Source: Bog-473 sp963783965
GTDB taxonomy: Bacteria > Actinomycetota > Acidimicrobiia > Acidimicrobiales > RAAP-2
Reading direction: 5' to 3'
DNA length: 64,000 nucleotides
NCBI GenBank assembly: GCA_963783965.1
Contig: CAWAPQ010000007.1
Span: 82,594-146,593, forward strand
Under the pieces are notes generated by a model. That model made no database searches, had not been told where the DNA came from, and saw only the letters and a list, made by a program, of their open reading frames with translations. The position numbers and the translations under genes are program-made. This document shows positions 31,955-40,101 of this stretch, in pieces (the first letter of the stretch is position 1; every line of letters begins with the position of its first letter).

Positions 31955-32877
31955 CAGGCGGCTTCACCTTGTCGAGCTTTGAGCGCGGGCACGAGCCGAG
32001 CCAGCCCGTCCCGCCAGTCGGGCAACGCCGGCAGCCCGCTCAGCCTGAGTGCCATGTTGTCGAGCACGGAGTAGGCCGGGCGGGGCGCCACCTGCGGCGG
32101 GTCGAGCTCGCTCGTGCCGATCGGCAGTACCCGTTCGGGATCGGCACCGGCCTCCTCGAGCACCGCCCGCACGAGACCCCACCACGTCGTGGCGCCGCTG
32201 TTGGTCACGTGGAAGGTCCCCGGCCGGCGATCGAGGCCGAGGGTCACGACCGCCGGCGCCAAGTCGGCCGTGAAGGTGGGCGACCCGTGCTGGTCGTTGA
32301 CGAAGCGCAGCATGCCTTCACCGCCGGCCAGTCGCAAGGCTGTCACGACCATGTTGGCGCCGTGGGCCCCGCACAACCAGCTGGTCCGCACGATGGTGGA
32401 GCCGGGCCGGCACTCTCGTTCGCCGGCCAGCTTGGAAGCGCCATAGACCGAATTGGGGGACGGGGCGTCCCACTCCCGGTAGGGGCGGGCGGCGGAGCCG
32501 TCGAACACATAATCGGTCGACACGTAGACGACATGCGCACCCACCAGCGCGGCGGCTTCTGCGATGTGGCGGGTGCCTGTGGCGTTGACGGCGTAGGCGG
32601 CATCAACCTCGCTCTCGCACCTCTCGACCGCGGTGAACGCGCCGCCGTGCAGGACGAGTTCGGGCCGGAACGCGCTGAACGTCGTCAGGACAGCGTCACG
32701 GTCATCGACCCGCATGGTGTCGATGTCGGTGGCCAGCACCTCGTGGCCGAGGCCATCCCGGGGACCCTCTGGCCCGAGCAGCGCGCAGCGGCGTCCACCG
32801 ACGGGCACGCGGCCCGCCAGGCAGTCGAGCAGGTCCTGACCGAGCTGGCCGTTGGCCCCAGTGATCAGAATGCGCAC
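31954..32877 (-). CDS. rfbD: dTDP-4-dehydrorhamnose reductase
   Basis: A 307-residue RmlD. RILITGANGQLGQDLLD, the GGAFTAVERCESE segment, VYVSTDYVFDGSAARPYREWD, SVYGASKLAGER (catalytic Tyr/Lys) and RTSWLCGAHGANMV are typical. It performs the last step of dTDP-L-rhamnose synthesis with NADPH. Residues about 25-45 contain a Gly/Arg-rich insertion (PVGGRRCALLGPEGPRDG) not usual in short RmlDs. The GTG at 32877 lies just after a TGA in another frame (32881-32883) that is probably the true end of rmlB. Confidence 0.93.
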   Translation of the reverse strand: MRILITGANGQLGQDLLDCLAGRVPVGGRRCALLGPEGPRDGLGHEVLATDIDTMRVDDRDAVLTTFSAFRPELVLHGGAFTAVERCESEVDAAYAVNATGTRHIAEAAALVGAHVVYVSTDYVFDGSAARPYREWDAPSPNSVYGASKLAGERECRPGSTIVRTSWLCGAHGANMVVTALRLAGGEGMLRFVNDQHGSPTFTADLAPAVVTLGLDRRPGTFHVTNSGATTWWGLVRAVLEEAGADPERVLPIGTSELDPPQVAPRPAYSVLDNMALRLSGLPALPDWRDGLARLVPALKARQGEAA

Positions 32878-33892
32878 AGCTCAGCGGTCTCCGGTTCCCC
32901 AGGACCCCTCGGCAATTGGGAGCTCGGGCGCGCAGCGGCTCCCACCAGTCCCGGTTCGCCGCGTACCACGACACGGTGTCCGCCAGACCCTGCTCCCAGT
33001 CCACGGACGGCGCCCAGCCCAGCTCGTTGCGGAGCTTGGTGGAATCGAGGACGTAGCGGCGGTCGTGGCCGGGGCGGTCAGGGACGATCGTCTTGAGCGA
33101 CTCCGGCTTCCCCAAGGCGTCGAGGATGCGGTCTGCCACTTCCATGATGGAGGCCTCCACGCCACTGCCCACGTGGTACGTCTCCCCTACCCGACCTCGG
33201 GCCAGCACGGCATCGATCGCCGTGCAATGGTCGTACACGTGCAGCCACTCGCGGCGGTTGTCCGTGCTGGCGTACAACGTGAGCGCCTGGTCGTCCAGCG
33301 CCAGCGCACAGAAATGTGGGACCAGCTTCTCGGGAAATTGGTACGGGCCGTAGTTGTTGGCGCAGTTCGTGATGGTGATGGGGAGCTCGTAGGTCTCGGC
33401 ATAGGCCCGGACCGCGTGGTCGGCCCCGGCCTTCGACGCGTTGTAAGGGGTCCTCGGCCGGTAGGGCGAGTCCTCGTGGAAGGCCTCGTCGGCGTCGAGT
33501 GGCAGGTCCCCGTACACCTCGCAGGTCGAGACGTGATGGAAGCGCGACACGCCCGCCTGGCGGGCCGCCTCCAGCATGGTCTGGGTCCCCAGGACGTTCG
33601 TCCGGAAGAACAGGCCCGGGTTCAACACGGCCAACGAGTTGTGTGACTCGGCTGCGAAGTGGACGATCGTGTCGATCCCCTCTCCGCGGAGAGTCTTTTC
33701 GGCCGCCGTGAGGTCGCAGATGTCCTCTTGAGCGAAGACGATCTTGTCCTCGATGTCGGACAGGCTGGGTCGGTTGCCGGCGTAGGTGAGGACGTCGTAG
33801 ACGACCACATGGTCCTCGGGGTGCTGTTCTACCCAGTAGCGAGCGAAGTTCGACCCGATGAAACCGGCACCCCCCGTGACGAGAAGGCGCAT
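32702..33892 (-). CDS. rfbB: dTDP-glucose 4,6-dehydratase, probable frameshift at 3' end
   Basis: The open frame gives 396 residues, but the RmlB part ends near residue 320. RLLVTGGAGFIGSNFARYW, HFAAESHNSLAV, STCEVYGDLP, SPYRPRTPYNASKAGADH (catalytic YxxxK) and NCANNYGPYQFPEKLVP are canonical. After ANRDWWEPLRA the frame runs about 60 low-complexity Arg/Pro-rich residues through rmlD. In the frame one base over, the sequence ends naturally with LPIAEGSWGTGDR and a TGA at 32881, three bases from the rmlD GTG. A one-base insertion near 32925-32935 would explain this. The natural product would be about 337 residues. First gene of the leftward glycan operon. Confidence 0.9.
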   Translation of the reverse strand: MRLLVTGGAGFIGSNFARYWVEQHPEDHVVVYDVLTYAGNRPSLSDIEDKIVFAQEDICDLTAAEKTLRGEGIDTIVHFAAESHNSLAVLNPGLFFRTNVLGTQTMLEAARQAGVSRFHHVSTCEVYGDLPLDADEAFHEDSPYRPRTPYNASKAGADHAVRAYAETYELPITITNCANNYGPYQFPEKLVPHFCALALDDQALTLYASTDNRREWLHVYDHCTAIDAVLARGRVGETYHVGSGVEASIMEVADRILDALGKPESLKTIVPDRPGHDRRYVLDSTKLRNELGWAPSVDWEQGLADTVSWYAANRDWWEPLRARAPNCRGVLGNRRPLSCAHSDHWGQRPARSGPARLPGGPRARRWTPLRAARARGSPGWPRPRGAGHRHRHHAGR

Positions 33893-33902
33893 AGTGGCGT
33901 AG

Positions 33903-33908
33903 ATGTTA
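33903..33908 (-). promoter_or_regulatory. -10 box TAACAT for the rmlB operon
   Basis: TAACAT on the minus strand ends ten bases before the ATG at 33892 and would drive the seven-gene operon down to 26979. The 40-base gap to the birA stop leaves little room for a terminator. Confidence 0.5.
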
Positions 33909-33932
33909 GCCGAGGCCCTGAACCACTTCGGG

Positions 33933-34679
33933 TTATCGGTCCGGCCGTACGTGCACGACGTCTCCGGCGCTGATGGACCGGGGACCCGCCACGGTATCGA
34001 CCACCAGACAGCCGGCGTCATCGATGCCCGAGGCGACACCGAAGAGCTCCTCACCGGCCAGGATCACGCGCACCCGCTGGCCGAGCGTGGCGCAGCGCGC
34101 CCGGACCTCGTCGGCCAGAGCCCGACGGCCCTCCGCGCCTTCGAGCTGAGCACACCGGGGTTCGAGGGCGCCCAGGAGGCGGTCGAGGAGGGTCCGGCGG
34201 TCAATCGGTCCGGCGGCCGCCACGTCGTCGAGGCAGGTCCCCCCGGCCTCCGAGGGCCCGGGCCAGGCCACATTGATCCCGATACCCACGACGACGGCGG
34301 TGGGCACAGGTCCGGCGAATTCCGCCTCAGCCAGGACCCCGGCCAGCTTGGCGCCGTCGAGCAGGAGGTCATTGGGCCACTTGAGCGTCGGGTCGACCCC
34401 AGCCACGGCGCCGCAGGCATCGGCCGCGGCCAGCGCGACGGCGCCGGCACACAGGTGCACCTCGTCGCCCGCAAAGCCAGGGCGGAGGAGCACCGAGGCC
34501 AGCAGATTCGCGCCCGGCGGCGACTCCCAACGGCGGTCCAGGCGCCCGCGGCCGGCGGTCTGATGATCGGCGACGGCGACCAGGCCGGCGGGCGCCCCCC
34601 GACGGGCCCGGTCAAGGGCGTAGGTGTTCGTCGAGTCCACCTCTTCGAGCCAGTGGATCTCCCACTCGCCGCCCCACAT
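33933..34679 (-). CDS. birA: Biotin--[acetyl-CoA-carboxylase] ligase
   Basis: A 248-residue biotin protein ligase without the N-terminal DNA-binding domain. VDSTNTYALDRA, the biotinyl-AMP loop TAGRGRLDRRW, LKWPNDLLLDGAKLAGVLAE and GIGINVAWPG are the defining motifs, and a small C-terminal SH3-like domain ends VVDTVAGPRSISAGDVVHV. It would attach biotin to the lysine of the adjacent divergent carboxylase subunit. The ATG at 34679 is preferred to 34691 because the TATGGT box (34687-34692) would overlap the longer start. Confidence 0.95.
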   Translation of the reverse strand: MWGGEWEIHWLEEVDSTNTYALDRARRGAPAGLVAVADHQTAGRGRLDRRWESPPGANLLASVLLRPGFAGDEVHLCAGAVALAAADACGAVAGVDPTLKWPNDLLLDGAKLAGVLAEAEFAGPVPTAVVVGIGINVAWPGPSEAGGTCLDDVAAAGPIDRRTLLDRLLGALEPRCAQLEGAEGRRALADEVRARCATLGQRVRVILAGEELFGVASGIDDAGCLVVDTVAGPRSISAGDVVHVRPDR

Positions 34680-34686
34680 GGCAGAC

Positions 34687-34696
34687 ACCATAGGGT
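34687..34696. promoter_or_regulatory. Overlapping divergent -10 boxes, birA / carboxylase
   Basis: ACCATAGGGT reads TATGGT on the minus strand (seven bases from the birA ATG) and TAGGGT on the plus strand, sharing the central TA. The rightward transcript would have a leader of about 36 bases containing the strong Shine-Dalgarno AGGGAGGAAAGG (34722-34733). The leftward one is leaderless. Confidence 0.55.
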
Positions 34697-34738
34697 GCGT
34701 GCAAATGTGAAGGTCCGCCGCAGGGAGGAAAGGCCAGC

Positions 34739-36499
34739 GTGATCGAGAAGGTCCTTATTGCAAATCGTGGGGAGATCGCCGTCCGGGTGATCCGGACGTG
34801 CCGCGAGCTCGGCATTGCCACCGTCGCGGTGTACTCGAACCTCGACCGCGACGCCCTGCACGTCCGCATGGCTGATGAGGCCTACGCCCTGGGTGGCGAG
34901 ACGGCGGCCGAGAGTTATCTCAACACCGAGGCCATCCTCCACGCGATCGAGGAGAGCGGCGCTGACGCCGTCCACCCCGGTTACGGCTTCTTCTCGGAGA
35001 ACACCGACTTCGCCCGCGCCATCACCGAGCGCGGCGTGACCTTCATTGGGCCTCCGCCCGAGGCCATTGAGGTCATGGGCGACAAAATCAGCTCCCGCCT
35101 GGCGGCGGAAGAGGCCGGGGTGGCGGGGGTCCCCGGCCGCTCCGAGCCGTTGACCTCTGCCGACGAGGTCGTTGCGTTCGGCGAGGAGTACGGCTGGCCG
35201 GTGGCCATCAAAGCCGCCTACGGCGGCGGCGGACGCGGCATGAAAGTCGTTGCCGCCGCGGCAGATGCGGCCGAGGCCATGGAGTCGGCGGCCCGTGAGG
35301 CCCAGGCCTACTTCGGCCGCCCGGAGATCTACCTGGAGCGCTACCTCGAATGGCCGCGCCACGTCGAGATGCAGGTGCTGGCCGACCAGCACGGGAACAC
35401 GCTGTGGCTCGGTGAGCGTGACTGCTCGGCCCAACGCCGTCATCAGAAGTTGGTCGAGGAGAGCCCGGCGCCCGACTTCCCCGACGACGTCCGCCAGGCC
35501 ATGGGTGCCGCCGCGGTCAAGGTCTCTGAGGCCTGCGGCTACTACAACGCCGGAACCGTCGAGTTCCTCTACCAGGACGGCGAGTTCTACTTCCTGGAGA
35601 TGAACACGCGCCTGCAAGTGGAGCACCCCGTTACCGAGCTGGTGACGGGGCTCGATCTCGTGGCTTGGCAGTTGCGCATCGCGTCGGGCGAGCGGCTCGA
35701 CTTCACCCAGGACGACATCAGCCGGAACGGCCACGCGATCGAAGTCCGCATTAACGCGGAGGACCCCAGTGGCGGCCGCTTCTCGCCCTCACCGGGCACC
35801 CTGACGTCGTTCCACGCCGCCTCCGGCCCTGGCGTGCGCCTCGACGCCGGCTACGAGTCGGGCGACACGGTCTCGCAGTACTACGACAATCTCATCGCCA
35901 AAATGATCGTCTGGGCCCCCGACCGCGAGGCTGCCCGGCGCCGCATGCTGCGTGCCATCGACGAGACCCACATCACGGGGGTGGCCACCACGCTGCCCGC
36001 CCATCAGGCGATACTGAGCCACCCCGACTTCGCAGCGGCCACCCATTCGACCAGGTGGGTCGAGGACACGCTGGATCTGACTGGCCTCACGGTCGAGCCC
36101 GCCGGCCCGGCGCCGGCGCCGGCCGAGGACGAGGTGCCCACGGTGCAGCGCGACGTGACCGCCGAGGTCGACGGCCGGCGGTTCTCGGTGCGCCTGTGGG
36201 TGCCAGACCTGGGCACCGCTCCTGCGCCCGGAAGGGTCGCCGGACGGCCCAAGCGGACCACCGCGGCAGCCGTGGCCGGCAGCGGTTCAGGTCAGGTCAC
36301 CGTCCCCATGCAGGGCACCATTGTGAAGGTCCTTGTCGCGGTGGGAGACGTCGTCGAGGTGGGACAGTCGATCTGCCTCCTCGAAGCCATGAAGATGGAG
36401 AACGCCGTCGCGGCTGAGAAGGACGGCGTGATCAAGGAGATCAGGGTGAGCGCCGGCGATTCTGTCGGTGCCGGCGACGTCGTGGCGGTCATTGAGTAG
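34739..36499 (+). CDS. Acyl-CoA carboxylase alpha chain (biotin carboxylase plus BCCP)
   Basis: A 586-residue actinobacterial AccA3-type protein. The biotin carboxylase domain (about 1-445) has KVLIANRGEIAVRVIRTCRELG, HPGYGFFSEN, the ATP-grasp AAYGGGGRGMKVV, RDCSAQRRHQKLVEE and EMNTRLQVEHPVTE. A linker leads to the biotinyl domain (about 515-586) with EAMKM, where Lys552 is the biotinylation site. It would carboxylate its own biotin for transfer to acetyl- or propionyl-CoA by a beta chain not present here. Together with the methylmalonyl-CoA mutase at 40.8 kb it fits propionyl-CoA metabolism. The GTG at 34739 follows a strong Shine-Dalgarno. Confidence 0.95.
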   Translation: MIEKVLIANRGEIAVRVIRTCRELGIATVAVYSNLDRDALHVRMADEAYALGGETAAESYLNTEAILHAIEESGADAVHPGYGFFSENTDFARAITERGVTFIGPPPEAIEVMGDKISSRLAAEEAGVAGVPGRSEPLTSADEVVAFGEEYGWPVAIKAAYGGGGRGMKVVAAAADAAEAMESAAREAQAYFGRPEIYLERYLEWPRHVEMQVLADQHGNTLWLGERDCSAQRRHQKLVEESPAPDFPDDVRQAMGAAAVKVSEACGYYNAGTVEFLYQDGEFYFLEMNTRLQVEHPVTELVTGLDLVAWQLRIASGERLDFTQDDISRNGHAIEVRINAEDPSGGRFSPSPGTLTSFHAASGPGVRLDAGYESGDTVSQYYDNLIAKMIVWAPDREAARRRMLRAIDETHITGVATTLPAHQAILSHPDFAAATHSTRWVEDTLDLTGLTVEPAGPAPAPAEDEVPTVQRDVTAEVDGRRFSVRLWVPDLGTAPAPGRVAGRPKRTTAAAVAGSGSGQVTVPMQGTIVKVLVAVGDVVEVGQSICLLEAMKMENAVAAEKDGVIKEIRVSAGDSVGAGDVVAVIE

Positions 36500-37672
36500 A
36501 TGACCGTCACGACCGCAGCGTCCGCCAAGGAAGCCGCCGCGACGGTCGTCGACCGGCACCTGGACGAACTGGTGTCGCTGAGCCACTCGGTTCATGCCAC
36601 ACCCGAGCTCTGCTTCGGCGAGACCACCTCGGCCCGGGCCGTGGCCGAGACCCTCCGTGCGGGCGGGCTCGCGGTGAACGAAGGCGTCTACGACCTTCCG
36701 ACGGCACTCGAATCCCGTGCGGGGGACGGAGAGCTGGTCGTGGCCGTCTGTGCCGAGTACGACGCGCTGCCCGACATCGGGCACGCCTGCGGGCACAACA
36801 TCATTGCGGCCACCGCTGTCGGGGCCGGACTGGCCCTGGCCTCGGTGGCGGACGAGCTCGGGCTGTCCGTCCGTGTGCTCGGCACTCCGGCCGAGGAGGG
36901 TGGCGGGGGCAAGGTGCTGATGCTCGAGCGCGGCGCCTTTGCCGGCGTCCACGCCGCCATGATGGTGCACCCCTGGCCCACGGAGCGGCTCACGGCAACC
37001 TGCCTCGCGGTGGCCCACTACGACGTGCACTTCGCCGGGCGGGAGGCGCATGCGTCGGCCGCGCCTTGGGAGGGCGTCAACGCCCAGGACGCCTTGACGA
37101 TCGCCCAGGTGGCCATCGGCCTCCTGCGCCAGCAGCTTCCCCCGGGGGACCAGGTGCACGGCGTGGTCACCAAAAGCTCGTCCGCCGCCAACGTCATCCC
37201 CGCCACGGTTACTGCCCGCTACATGGTCCGCTCGCTTACGGCCGCAGGACTCGCCGCCTTACGGCCACGCGTCGACGCCTGCTTCGAGGCGGGGGCGTTG
37301 GCCTCCGGGTGCACCATTCGCTACGAAGAGTTGTCGCCGGTCTACTCGCACATGGAGGCGGATCCCGACCTCCTGCGGGCCTACCGCGTCAACGGCGAGG
37401 CGCTCGGCCGGCACTTCGACGCCGACGACGAAGGGACGCCGCCTCCCACGTTGTCGACGGACATGGCAAACGTCTCCCTCGCGGTGCCGACCATCCACCC
37501 CCTGATCCGGATCGAGGCGCATGGCGCCGTCAACCATCAGCACGAGTTCGCCGCCGCCTGCATCACCCCCTCCGCCGACGCCGCCGTGCGGGACGGCGCC
37601 ATCGCACTGGCGTGGACTGCCATCGACGCCGCCACGGATCCGGCGCTGCGGGCACGACTCCTCGGCGCGTGA
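36500..37672 (+). CDS. M20-family amidohydrolase (ACY1L2 / AbgB-like)
   Basis: A 390-residue metallopeptidase. PELCFGETTSARAVAE, VCAEYDALPDIGHACGHNIIAA (metal ligands Asp and His), GTPAEEGGGGKVLM (catalytic Glu pair) and the dimerisation domain FAGREAHASAAPWEGVNAQDAL are those of the M20 amidohydrolases that cleave N-acyl amino acids or p-aminobenzoyl-glutamate-like amides. The ATG directly abuts the TAG of the carboxylase gene, so it is co-transcribed. The substrate is not predictable. Confidence 0.9.
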   Translation: MTVTTAASAKEAAATVVDRHLDELVSLSHSVHATPELCFGETTSARAVAETLRAGGLAVNEGVYDLPTALESRAGDGELVVAVCAEYDALPDIGHACGHNIIAATAVGAGLALASVADELGLSVRVLGTPAEEGGGGKVLMLERGAFAGVHAAMMVHPWPTERLTATCLAVAHYDVHFAGREAHASAAPWEGVNAQDALTIAQVAIGLLRQQLPPGDQVHGVVTKSSSAANVIPATVTARYMVRSLTAAGLAALRPRVDACFEAGALASGCTIRYEELSPVYSHMEADPDLLRAYRVNGEALGRHFDADDEGTPPPTLSTDMANVSLAVPTIHPLIRIEAHGAVNHQHEFAAACITPSADAAVRDGAIALAWTAIDAATDPALRARLLGA

Positions 37673-37965
37673 TCACCGAGCACGCAGTCCTGGACGTCAT
37701 TCCGGGACAGGAGGACGCCTTCGTCGAGGCCATGGGGCGTGCCAGGGCAGTCATCTCCGGCAGCCCGGGCTTCGTCTCGCTGCAGCTGTTGCGCTGCGTG
37801 GAGCGACCGAGCTGCTTCCTCCTCCTCGTCGAGTGGGAGCGGCTGGAGGACCATACCGAGGGCTTCAGGGGCTCGGCCGCCTACCAGGAGTGGCGCGCCG
37901 CCCTGCACCACTTCTACGACCCGTTTCCCGTCGTGGAGCACTTCGAGGCGATCGTTACCGCCTGA
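37669..37965 (+). CDS. Antibiotic biosynthesis monooxygenase (ABM)-domain protein
   Basis: A 98-residue ferredoxin-like dimeric alpha-beta barrel protein. EHAVLDVIPGQEDAFVEAMGRARAVISGSPGFVSLQLLRC, FLLLVEWERLEDHTEGFRGSAAYQEWRAALHHFYDPFPVVEHF matches the ABM family. Such proteins act as cofactor-free monooxygenases or in haem turnover, but most are uncharacterised. The GTG at 37669 overlaps the amidohydrolase stop. A hairpin begins at its stop codon. Confidence 0.88.
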   Translation: MITEHAVLDVIPGQEDAFVEAMGRARAVISGSPGFVSLQLLRCVERPSCFLLLVEWERLEDHTEGFRGSAAYQEWRAALHHFYDPFPVVEHFEAIVTA

Positions 37966-37982
37966 CCCGGTCAAGACCGGGT
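37965..37982 (+). terminator. Hairpin at the end of the carboxylase operon
   Basis: ACCCGGT (37965-37971) pairs perfectly with ACCGGGT (37976-37982) around a CAAG loop, starting at the last base of the TGA stop. There is no U-tract. It probably marks the operon end (carboxylase, amidohydrolase, ABM protein). Confidence 0.5.
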
Positions 37983-38085
37983 GAGCGTGGCCGTCAGCCA
38001 ACTGTCACGACACCGCAATCAGATTCCCAGTCCTCAGCCAGGCCTCTCCGAGTTCCGGTTGAGGAGGGCCGGTCATGCTCGTGGC

Positions 38086-38379
38086 ATGCACATCATCACG
38101 TTGGAGTCGTGCCACAGCACTTGGATCTTCGACACCCGACAGTTGCGGTTCTGTCGCATCCTTCGAGGGATCGCGATCGGGCAGCGGCGGATCTCGACGG
38201 AGTGGCGTCCGTATCGGGACCTCGAGATCGATCCGCACGGCAGGACCTTCACGGTCGTCCTCAACGAACAGCGGTCCCGTCTGATCCGCTCGTCCATCCA
38301 CACGTCGGCCTGTGTCGACTGTGGTGGTTCGCGCACCAGCGAGGTGTCGCTCGAGGACATCAGGGGCGCTGTTGCCTGA
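38086..38379 (+). CDS. Conserved hypothetical small protein with CxxC
   Basis: A 97-residue protein, MHIITLESCHSTWIFDTRQLRFCRILRG at the start, a central beta-rich stretch (WRPYRDLEIDPHGRTFTVVLNEQRSRLIRSS) and a C-terminal HTSACVDCGGSRT with a CxxC that could bind zinc. I do not recognise a named family. The ATG at 38086 follows a CATGCT hexamer (38074-38079) by six bases. A longer frame starts at a GTG at 37981, directly after the hairpin. Confidence 0.6.
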   Translation: MHIITLESCHSTWIFDTRQLRFCRILRGIAIGQRRISTEWRPYRDLEIDPHGRTFTVVLNEQRSRLIRSSIHTSACVDCGGSRTSEVSLEDIRGAVA

Positions 38380-38451
38380 GCCGCTTCTCCCCCTGCCCGG
38401 CTGCACCTGACGACCTCTGTTCTTCCGTGCCGTCGTGGCCACCCCGGCCGA

Positions 38452-38457
38452 TAACGT
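38452..38457 (+). promoter_or_regulatory. -10 box TAACGT for the TPR gene
   Basis: TAACGT ends nine bases before the ATG at 38467, consistent with a leaderless or near-leaderless transcript. Confidence 0.45.
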
Positions 38458-38466
38458 CGGCGCTGC

Positions 38467-39279
38467 ATGGACGAACGGCAGGCGCGTGCGGTGGAGGAGG
38501 CCCGGCTGCTCGTCGACGCCCGGCAGGAGCTCTATGGGGAGTCGGAGCCAACGACGTGTGACGCCATGCTGCAACTGGGCCGTGTCCTGCGCGACGCCGG
38601 CGAGTTGCACGAGGCAGAACGGGTCCTGACGGCCGCGCTCTCACTGCTGAACCGATCACCCGAGACCAACGGGAGCCGGGTGCGCTGGACCGAGTTCAAC
38701 CTGGCCATCGTCCTCGACCGCCTGGGCGAACAGGAGGCGGCCCGGCGGCTCTGGGAGAGCGTGCTTGCGTCTTCCGACCGCGACGAGGGCATCGACAGCG
38801 AGCTGTCCAGGCAGACGGCCACCAACTTGGCGATCACGCTGCGCAAACTCCGCCGTTACGGCGACGAATTCCCGCTCAGGGTACGGGTGCTCGAAACCGC
38901 CACACGGTCGCTCGGCCCCGACGACGCCGCGACCCTCCGGGCTCAGATCGACCTGGCCCAGACACACCGGCATCTCGGCAACCACGAACTGGCACTGGAC
39001 CTGTTCACCGAGGCCCTCGCCGGATTGGAGCGCACCGGAGGAGACCAGCGGACGATCCTGTACCAGAAGTGGGCGATCGCCACCGAGTTGGTCGCGCTCA
39101 AGCGCTCGAAAGAAGCGGCCCAGATGTTCGATCAGGTCGTGGCCGGCGCCGTCGAGCACCTCGAGCCCGATGACCCATTCCGGCGGAGTGCGGTGCGGCA
39201 ACGGCGGGGGTACTGGCTGCTCGGCAAATTCTCGAGGTTCGGTCGCAAGGGCCGGCCGGGCGACACGCCCGGCAGCTGA
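38467..39279 (+). CDS. Tetratricopeptide-repeat protein
   Basis: A 270-residue soluble helical-repeat protein. Several TPR-like units are visible, for example TTCDAMLQLGRVLRDAGELHEAERVLTAAL, TEFNLAIVLDRLGEQEAARRLWESVL, ATNLAITLRKLRRYGDEFPLRVRVLETA and AQIDLAQTHRHLGNHELALDLFTEAL, of the longer, 42-residue kinesin-light-chain kind. There is no signal peptide and no partner domain. It would act as a protein-interaction scaffold. A HAD hydrolase gene begins nine bases after its stop. Confidence 0.85.
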   Translation: MDERQARAVEEARLLVDARQELYGESEPTTCDAMLQLGRVLRDAGELHEAERVLTAALSLLNRSPETNGSRVRWTEFNLAIVLDRLGEQEAARRLWESVLASSDRDEGIDSELSRQTATNLAITLRKLRRYGDEFPLRVRVLETATRSLGPDDAATLRAQIDLAQTHRHLGNHELALDLFTEALAGLERTGGDQRTILYQKWAIATELVALKRSKEAAQMFDQVVAGAVEHLEPDDPFRRSAVRQRRGYWLLGKFSRFGRKGRPGDTPGS

Positions 39280-39288
39280 CGCCCGGTC

Positions 39289-39927
39289 ATGGATCGCGTC
39301 CAGACGTTGCTCGCCCTCGACGTCGACGGCGTGCTCATCGACCCGTGGCGCGGCGGGCGTGGACCGTGGCAGCACGCCTTCGGCGAACGCTTCGGGGTCG
39401 ATGCCGCCGACCTGGACGAGACCCTCTTCGCCACGGCCTGGTCCGAGGTCATCGTCGGGCAGCGCCCGGTTGAGTCCGCCCTGGCCGAGGCCCTGCACGA
39501 ACTGGGTTGGGGTATGGGCGTCGAGGCCGCGTTGCAGTGCTGGTTCGAGGAGGACTTCGTACTGGAGCCTGCGGTCATGACTGCAGCCGCTGCTTGGGCG
39601 GAGCTCGGCATTCCCCTCGCGTTGGTGTCCAACCAGGAGCGTCGGCGCGCCCGGTACTTGGAGGAACGCCTGGCGCAGGTGCTCCCCCTCAGCGGCGTCG
39701 CCTTCTCGGGCGATCTCGGTCTCGTGAAGACGGATCCGGACTTCTACAACCGGGCCGAGCGCCGTCTCGGCATTGGCGGCCACGGTGGGACTGTCGTCTT
39801 TCTCGACGACACGGCGAGCAACGTCGAAGCGGCCTTGCGGCACGGCTGGGTCGGCATCCACTTCGCCAAGGACAGGGATTGGCAGGGCGAGGTGGGTGCC
39901 GCGCTCGAACGCGCCCGGTTGCGCTGA
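39289..39927 (+). CDS. HAD-superfamily hydrolase
   Basis: A 212-residue HAD protein. LLALDVDGVLID (nucleophile Asp and DxDGV), ALVSNQERRRARYL (motif II, Ser/Asn), VAFSGDLGLVKTDPDFYNRA (motif III Lys) and VVFLDDTASNVEAALRHGWVGIHF (motif IV) are in order. The substrate is unknown. The cap between residues 15 and 95 is the small helical type. It probably forms a unit with the TPR gene upstream. Confidence 0.9.
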   Translation: MDRVQTLLALDVDGVLIDPWRGGRGPWQHAFGERFGVDAADLDETLFATAWSEVIVGQRPVESALAEALHELGWGMGVEAALQCWFEEDFVLEPAVMTAAAAWAELGIPLALVSNQERRRARYLEERLAQVLPLSGVAFSGDLGLVKTDPDFYNRAERRLGIGGHGGTVVFLDDTASNVEAALRHGWVGIHFAKDRDWQGEVGAALERARLR

Positions 39928-40101
39928 GCCGTCAGTGCCCTTCGAGGATCCGACCCGGCTTGGCCTTGGTCGCCGCCACGAAGCCCCGGACTTTAGGAGT
40001 CCTGTCTCGCAGGCGGCAATGGCCAATCGTCCCGGTGGCCAGCCTGCCGGAGCGTCCTCGTGCTGGCGCCACTCGCCGACGACGACGGGACCCGCTGGAG
40101 A

